Assembly: GCA_018398765.1 (NCBI GenBank)
Contig: JAHBMJ010001101.1
Location: forward strand, 1 to 27,500
DNA: 27,500 bases
Direction of reading: 5' to 3'
DNA from: Chromera velia
Taxonomy: Eukaryota > Sar > Chromeraceae
Shown here: in pieces, positions 21,958-27,500 of the stretch
Layout of the letters: each line of letters opens with the position of its first letter
Position numbering within the stretch: position 1 is the stretch's first letter
The notes under the pieces: model-generated
Told to the model about the DNA's origin: nothing
What the model saw: the letters and a program-made list of their open reading frames with translations, nothing else
Database searches by the model: none
Program-made: the position numbers and the translations under genes

Positions 21958-24065
21958 CTGGTGCTCCTCTTATGCTTCACAGAGATTTGGCGACGTCTCA
22001 AAATCTGCCTATGCGTCCCTACTGAAAGTTCGGGTAGGTGACTAGTCAGACAGAGACGTTCGGTGTTTGGGTGCTTATGATTGTTTAGATGGGTGTGTAA
22101 AAGTGGTCTTTGTGTTTGTTTCCGCAATGTGTATTGACGTGCTGAATGTGTTTTGAGAGTCTGGTGTTCCTCTTGTGCTTCACAGAGATTTGGCGACGTG
22201 TGAAAATCTGCCTATGCGTCCCTGCTGACAGTTCGGTCATGCAGACAGAGACGTTCGGTGTTTGGGTGCTTGTGAGTGTTTAGATGGGTGTGCTAGATGG
22301 GTGTGTAGGGGTGGTCTGTATGTTTGTTTCTGCAATGTGCATTGATGTGTTGAATCTGGTTTAAGAGTCTGGTGCTCTTCTTGTGCTTCACAATGATTTG
22401 GCGACGTGTCAAAATCTGTCTATGCGTCCCTGCTGACAGTTCGGGTAAGTGCCTAGTGAGACAGAGACGTTGGGTTTTTGGGTGCTTGTGAGTGTTTAGA
22501 TGGGTGTGTAGGAGTAGTCTATGTGTTTGTTTCCACAATGTGTATTGATGTGCTGAAGGTGTTTTGAGAGTCTGGTGCTCCTCTTATGCTTCACAGAGAT
22601 TAATTTGGCGACGTATCAAAATCTGCCGATGCATCCCTGCAGACAGTTCGGGTAGGTGACTAGTCAAACAGAGACGTTCGGTGTTTAGGTGCTTGTGAGT
22701 GTTTAGATGGGTATGTCAGCGTAGTCTGTATGTTTGATTCCGCAATGTGCACTGATGTGCTAAATGTGTTTTGAGAGTCTGGTGCTCCTCTTGTGCTTCA
22801 CAGAGAATTTGGTTTGGCGACGTCTCAAAATCTGCCGATGCGTTTCTGCTGACAGTTCGGGTGGGTAGTCATGCAGAGAGAGACGTTCGGTGTTTGGATG
22901 CTTGTGATTGTTTAGATGGGTGTGTAAGAGTGGTCTGTGTATTTAGTTCCGCAATGTGTATTGATGTGCTGAATGTGTTTTGAGAGTCTGGTGTTCCTCT
23001 TGTGCTTCACAGAGATTTGGCGATGTCTCAAAATCTTTCTATGCGTCCCTGCTGACAGTTCGGGTAGGTGACTAGTCAGACAGAGACGTTGGGTTTTTAG
23101 GTGCTTGTGAGTGTTTAGATGGGTATGTAAGAGTGGTCTGTGTGTTTGTTTTTGCAATGTGTATTGATGTGCTGAATGTGTTTTGAGAGTCTGGTGCTCC
23201 TCTTGTGTTTCACAGAGAATCTGATTTGGCGACGTGTGAAAATCTGTCTATGCGTCCCTGCTGAAAGTTCGGGTAGGTGACTAGTCAGACAGAGACATTG
23301 GATGTTTGGATGCTTGTGATTGTTTAGATGGGTGTGTAAGAGTGGTCTGTGTGTTTGATTTCGCAATGTGCACTGATGTGCTGAATATGTTTTGAGAGTC
23401 TGGCGCTCCTCTTGTGCTTCACAGAGATTTGGCGACGTGTCAAAATCTGCCGATGCGTGCCTCCTGACAGTTCGGGTAGGTGACTAGTCAGACAGAGACG
23501 TTCGGTGTTTGTGTGCTTGTGAGTGTTTAGATGAGTGTGTAGGTCCTGGAGTGGTCTGTGTGTTTGTTTCTGCAATGTGTATTGATGTGCTGAGTATGCT
23601 TTGAGAGTCTGGTGCTCCTCTTGTTCTTCATAGAGATTTGGCGACGTGTCAAAATCTGCCGATGCATCCCTGCTGACAGTTCGGGTAGGTGACTAGTCAG
23701 ACAGAGACGTTCGGTGTTTGGGTGCTTGTGAGTGTTTAGATGGCTGTGTTGGAGTGGTCTGTGTATTTGGTTCCACTTTGTGCACTGATGTGGTGAATGT
23801 GGTTTTGAGAGTCTGGTGCTCCTCTTATGCTTCACAGAGATTTGGCGACGTCTCAAAATCTGTCGATGCGTCCCTGCTGACAGTTCGGGTAGGTGACTAG
23901 TCAGACAGAGAAGTTGGGTTTTTGGGTGCTTGTGAGTGTTTAGATGGGTGTGTAGGAGTAGTCTGTGTGTTTAGTTCTGCAATGTATATTGATGTGCTGA
24001 ATGTGGTTTGAGAGTCTGGTGCTCCTCTTATGCTTCATAGAGATTTGGCGACGTCTCAAAATCTG

Positions 24066-24420
24066 CCTATGTGTCCCTGCTGACAGTTCGGGTAGGTGAC
24101 TAGTCAGACAGAGACGTTCGGAGTTTTTGTGTTTGGAGGTGTTGAGATGGGTATGTGGAAGTAGTCCGTGTGTTTGTTTCCGCAATGTGCACTGATGTGC
24201 TGAATGTGTTTTGAGAGTCTGGTGCTCCTCTTGTGCTTCACAGTGATTTGGCGATGTCTCAAAATCTATCCGATGCATTCCTGCTGACCGTTCGGTTAGG
24301 TAGTCATGCAGACAGAGACGTTGGGTTTTTGGGTGCTTGTGAGTGTTTAGATGGGTATGTAGAAGTGGTCTATGTGTTTGGTTCCGCAATGTGCACTCAT
24401 ATAGTGAATGTGTTTTGAGA
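24066..24420. repeat. Higher-order duplicated block, copy 2
   Basis: This is the partner of the block at 21601-21957, with the same run of rare variants over two units and a few later substitutions (for example GGAAGTAGTCC in place of AAGAGTGGTCT). Confidence 0.85.
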
Positions 24421-25096
24421 GTCTGGTGCTCCTCTTGTGCTTTACAGAGATTTGGCGACGTCTCAAAATCTGCCTATGCGTCCCTGCTGACAGTTCGGGT
24501 AGGTGACTAGTCGGACAGAAACGTTCCATGTGTGGGTGCTTATGAGTGTTTAGATGGGTGTGTAGGAGTGGTCCGTGTGTTTGTTTCCGCAATGTGTATT
24601 GATATGCTGAGTGTGTTTTGAGAGTCTGGTGCTCCTCTTGTGCTTCACAGAGATTTGGCGACGTGTTAAAATCTGCCTATGCGTCCCTGCAGACAGCTGG
24701 GGTAGGTAGTCATACAGACAGAGACGTTTGGAGTTTGGGTATTTGGGAGTGTTGAGATAAATATGTGGGAGTAGTCCGTGTGTTTGTTTCCGCAATATGC
24801 ACTGATGTGCTGAATGTGTTTTGAGAGTCTGGTGCTCCTCTTGTGCTTCACAGAGATTAAAGTTTGGCGACGTATCAAAATCTGTCTATACGTCCCTCAG
24901 ACAGAGACGTTGGGTTGTTGCCATGGGTGCTTGTGAGTGTTTAGATGGGTGTGTCGGAGTGGTCTGTATGTTTAGTTCCGCAATGTATATTGATATGCTG
25001 AGTGTGTTTTGAGAGTCTGGTGCTCCTCTTGTGCTTCACAGTGATTTGGCGACGTCTCAAAACCTGTCCGATGCGTCCCTGCTGACAGTTCGGGTA

Positions 25097-25600
25097 TGTC
25101 TACCGTATGTTCAATATTTATTTAGAAATTAATGTGGCCCTTGCTCAAGAAGTATGAAGACTTGAAAGCTTAAATTTTGTGCACATCATCTCCTATTGAT
25201 AGAGGCTTGCTGCATTTTAAAAGAGGTCTAGACTCACTAGGCTCGTTTGGTACTATGGGTAGGCAAATGTTAACAGATGTGAAAAATTTTTATTGAAGCT
25301 TTCAAACTTGAGTCTTAGAATGTTACTTGCTTATACTTTTAGCCTCGGAGCCTCAGATGCAGGCTTGATCACAGTATTTAGCAAAAACAGAATTTGAAAG
25401 AAGGTTTTCTGCTATGTACTAGCAATGATATCTCTGCTTATGCATCTGTTTTTGGTTTTTATTTACTTAAAAATCAATTTTGATATATTAATCTTTTAAC
25501 ATATGAAATGTATTTTTATGATTTTCAAGTCAGTGTACAAATAAGACCAACACTGTGGCAACATGACAACAGAAGCATAAAATTTTTTATATAAAAAGGT
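25097..25600. other. AT-rich flank after the satellite, no gene seen
   Basis: The satellite stops abruptly after ...GACAGTTCGGGTA and the sequence becomes AT-rich with many short stops in all frames. There is no splice-bounded exon, RNA gene or terminal repeat that I can support. The array therefore ends in the same part of the unit, just after the core, that would form the donor. Confidence 0.5.
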
Positions 25601-25608
25601 TACAGCCT
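25601..25608. repeat. Left target-site duplication of the outer element (TACAGCCT)
   Basis: The same eight bases recur directly after the right inverted repeat at 26804-26811. A perfect 8-base match at exactly the ends of a long inverted repeat is strong evidence of insertion by a transposase that makes 8-base staggered cuts. Confidence 0.9.
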
Positions 25609-26803
25609 TAGTGACCATGTTTGATTTGATTGTATTTAATTTGATTTGATTTGATTTGATTTGATTTGAGCTTCAACCTCAAATATTTGATATTTGAGGT
25701 AAGATTTGAGGTTAACCTCTTAGGGTTCCTCACTGAGTCACTGACTTACTGTCACTCTGATCATTTTTCTCATGATAATAGTTATCAGAACATTTCTGAT
25801 GTGTGTTTCAAAAATTTAAAAAAATATACATAAAATTATAACTTATCAGTTCCGTAAAAAAAATATGCCTGTATGGCAGTGTATATACACCAGTCATGTA
25901 GGCTATATTTTTTTTAGGGTTGCCGATTTTTTCGGTGGTAGACATTGTCAAGCTTTATTACCGGTAACCGGTAATTATTGGCAGAGTTTGCTGGCAGTTG
26001 GCAAAGACTTGGCAGAATTCTAACAGCCACTAACACTTTTCAATAACCTAAGTCCTAGGTTATAGGTCAATCAATCAATCACTTAAGGCTAGACTTAAGG
26101 TTAATTCAAAAAGTCAATACGTCATCTGTAGGGACAGCTATGTGGCCAGTGTGCTTGAAGATGACGCAGGTCAAAACGATGGGTCCCGTTTTGCACTTCG
26201 CGAATTTTTTGGGGGGGGGACCCTAATTTTTATTATTTTTTTTGTCGGTAAAAGGAAGGCAGACTGAGGCCATTACCGGTTACCGGCAATTGCCAGTAGA
26301 CTAGACCTATTACTGACCAGAAAAGCAACCCTAATTTTTTTTGCGTACCCGGCTCTAAAAACAAATGCGTCTTTCTTCCCGTTTAACCCTGTCGGATTGT
26401 GTGACATGTCTTTACGGGGTGTAAAATGTTTGCAGACGCTCAAAAAGGGGGCCGTAAAAGATGTTCCAGCACCAGAAAAGTTAATATAGCTGTTCGGAAA
26501 AACGTTCATCTATGCGTCCCTGCCTGCATGAAGTAAAAGGGGGTGAAACGTCAATTTCAGTGTAGCTCAAAACGTTTTTTTTTTGAGAGCAAACCATCAA
26601 GATTTAGGTTTTTTCATTTGAATCAGCATGCGTGACGGATTGGACCTTCATATTTGAGGTTGAAAGTCATATTAATCAAATATTTGATCGTATTTGATAA
26701 GTCTTTAAACACTAGGTCCTCCCTGACTGGATATTTGATTTGAGCTTAAGCCCTACCTCAAATCAAATCAAATTAAATCAAATCAAATCAAACATGGTCA
26801 CTA
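25609..26803. mobile_element. Non-autonomous hAT-type DNA transposon (outer element)
   Basis: The left end TAGTGACCATGTTTGATTTG and the reverse complement of the right end match over about 46 bases with two adjacent differences, then pass into (TTTGA)n repeats on both sides. The flanks carry a perfect 8-base direct repeat, TACAGCCT, at 25601-25608 and 26804-26811. An 8-bp duplication and ends starting TAGTG (pattern YARNG) are typical of the hAT superfamily. At 1195 bp, including a nested 419-bp insertion, it holds no transposase-like frame and would need a transposase supplied elsewhere. Without the insertion and its duplication it would be about 768 bp. Confidence 0.85.
25915..26333. mobile_element. 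Nested short hAT-like element (MITE)
   Basis: The ends are TAGGGTTGC (left) and GCAACCCTA (right), again of the YARNG type. They are flanked by ATTTTTTT at 25907-25914 and 26334-26341, an 8-base direct repeat, although low complexity weakens it. Inside, a second inverted pair lies at both sides: TACCGGTAACCGGTAAT near 25961-25977 and TTACCGGTTACCGGCAATTG near 26274-26293, subterminal repeats typical of these elements. It is 419 bp with no coding capacity. Position shows that it inserted into the outer element, so it is the younger of the two. Confidence 0.65.
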
Positions 26804-26811
26804 TACAGCCT
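26804..26811. repeat. Right target-site duplication of the outer element (TACAGCCT)
   Basis: This is the direct copy of 25601-25608 and abuts the right terminal inverted repeat. Confidence 0.9.
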
Positions 26812-27500
26812 AACACTGACTCGGAAAACTAGTAACATGGCTAGCATCGCAAAATAGACCTGTAACGACCTAAAGTTCAAATTACTGTTCAATCATCGAT
26901 CACTAGAATCATCATCATATACGCTATCTGAGTCGTTGTCTGCCTAGACTAATAGCCTAGCCTTTAAGGCTTCTAACGTTTGGTAAGAAACAAGCTCGGC
27001 TACAGCCCTCTCTTAAAGGAGGAAACACATGTAAAAATATAACAAATGACCCCTAGTGGCTTAAAAGGGGGTTATTCAGAGAACTTATTCTAAACTATAA
27101 AAAAAAGTTGGCTTTAAACGCTAGTCTGTAGGGTTACAAGCTAGACGCGTTCTCATGTTTCTTATAAAGTTAAAATTTCAACTTAAAAAAACAAGTGGGG
27201 GTAATCCTCTACTTGGTCAGATTGGGATTAACCTAGGGGCGCCTCTTGGCCCCCGGTTACTTTAAACAGCATGCACGTTCTCTAAAAAAAGAAAGTATAG
27301 TTACAGGTGGTCCCTAAATTTTAAACTTTAAACTTTGAAACTTGTCAAAAAATGAAGACGACTGCAACTACTTTTGCTAAAAAGTCTCTTTATATAAAAT
27401 ATATATAGACTTTACAAAACTTATCTATGAGTCACTAGATGCCAGTGACTAAAAACCGATTCCAAACAATTATTGAACATACGGACTAACATAGGGAATA
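26812..27500. other. AT-rich right end, no gene seen
   Basis: The sequence is AT-rich with stops in all frames. Small imperfect palindromes occur, for example AGTCACT/AGTGACT near 27430-27450. No exon, RNA gene or transposon end could be supported. Confidence 0.5.

Larger units (their letters stand above)
11640..25096. repeat. Satellite array, about 66 units of ~203 bp
   Basis: By hand count, 66 copies of the core AGATTTGGCGACG recur at roughly 203-base spacing, from a diverged first copy near 11659 to a last one near 25044. The unit reads, in order: GTTTAGATGGGTGTGTAGG, a TGGTCTGTGTGTTTGG region, CGCAATGTGTATTGATGTGC, GAGAGTCTGGTGCTCCTC, the core, then TAGTCAGACAGAGACGTT. Copies look mostly 85-95% alike by eye. 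Two interchangeable versions of the post-core segment exist (GTAGGTGACTAGTCAGAC and GTGGGTAGTCATGCAGAC). Small recurrent indels (6, 4 or 1 bases) mark subfamilies. The 246-base open frames on the minus strand repeat because every unit has the same sequence, and 203 is not a multiple of three, so they are not treated as genes. Confidence 0.98.

Noticed and set aside
12171..24878. Dozens of ~81-codon minus-strand open frames (for example those beginning MRNQTHRPLLHTHLNTHK)
   Set aside because: They repeat with the 203-base unit, overlap head to tail in shifting frames because 203 is not a multiple of three, and are rich in His/Thr as expected from the unit's base composition. Nothing suggests independent genes.
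11640..25096. CRISPR array or rRNA/tRNA/spliced-leader gene cluster
   Set aside because: The whole unit is repeated with no variable spacer between short repeats. I see no tRNA boxes, 5S rRNA core or known spliced-leader sequence in the unit.
26273..26509. 78-codon minus-strand frame in the transposon
   Set aside because: It crosses the boundary of the nested element and shows no transposase motif.

Overview
This is nuclear DNA from a eukaryote, probably a single-celled alga or other protist. The genes are split by short GT-AG introns, there are many microsatellites, and nothing looks like a bacterial operon. A chromerid-like alga is my best guess, but the sequence alone cannot prove it. Gene models were built by hand from splice sites, codon phase and protein-like composition. 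They are hypotheses, not homology calls.

Layout. (1) 1-215 is an (AC)n microsatellite. (2) 312-1470, minus strand: four 5' exons of an unrecognised gene that runs off the left edge. (3) 1471-2229: a divergent intergenic region. (4) 2230-4260, plus strand: a small three-exon acidic protein whose first intron carries degenerate GTCT/ATCT repeats and a (CG)n(TG)n tract. (5) 4261-6433: no gene; an AT-rich block, then a CACTCACC-rich block. (6) 6434-9226, minus strand: a divergent protein kinase or pseudokinase with a long basic C-terminal extension. (7) 9739-11729, plus strand: a TATA-like box and a five-coding-exon model for a small membrane protein. Its last exon runs into the next region. (8) About 11650-25096: a 13.4-kb tandem array of about 66 copies of a ~203-bp unit. 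(9) 25097-27500: AT-rich DNA holding two nested non-autonomous hAT-type transposons (25609-26803 and 25915-26333), each with 8-bp target-site duplications and TAG-start terminal inverted repeats.

Most notable points. The 203-bp satellite unit looks like an intron-exon-intron module: a pyrimidine-rich AG acceptor, a 51-nt (17-codon) core and a GT donor, repeated dozens of times directly downstream of a gene whose predicted last exon enters the first unit. This could be an amplified cassette exon, or a satellite that kept decoy splice signals. The kinase has altered HRD and DFG motifs. Many inferred 5' splice sites begin GTC instead of GTA/GTG. The nested hAT elements are well supported by their duplications.
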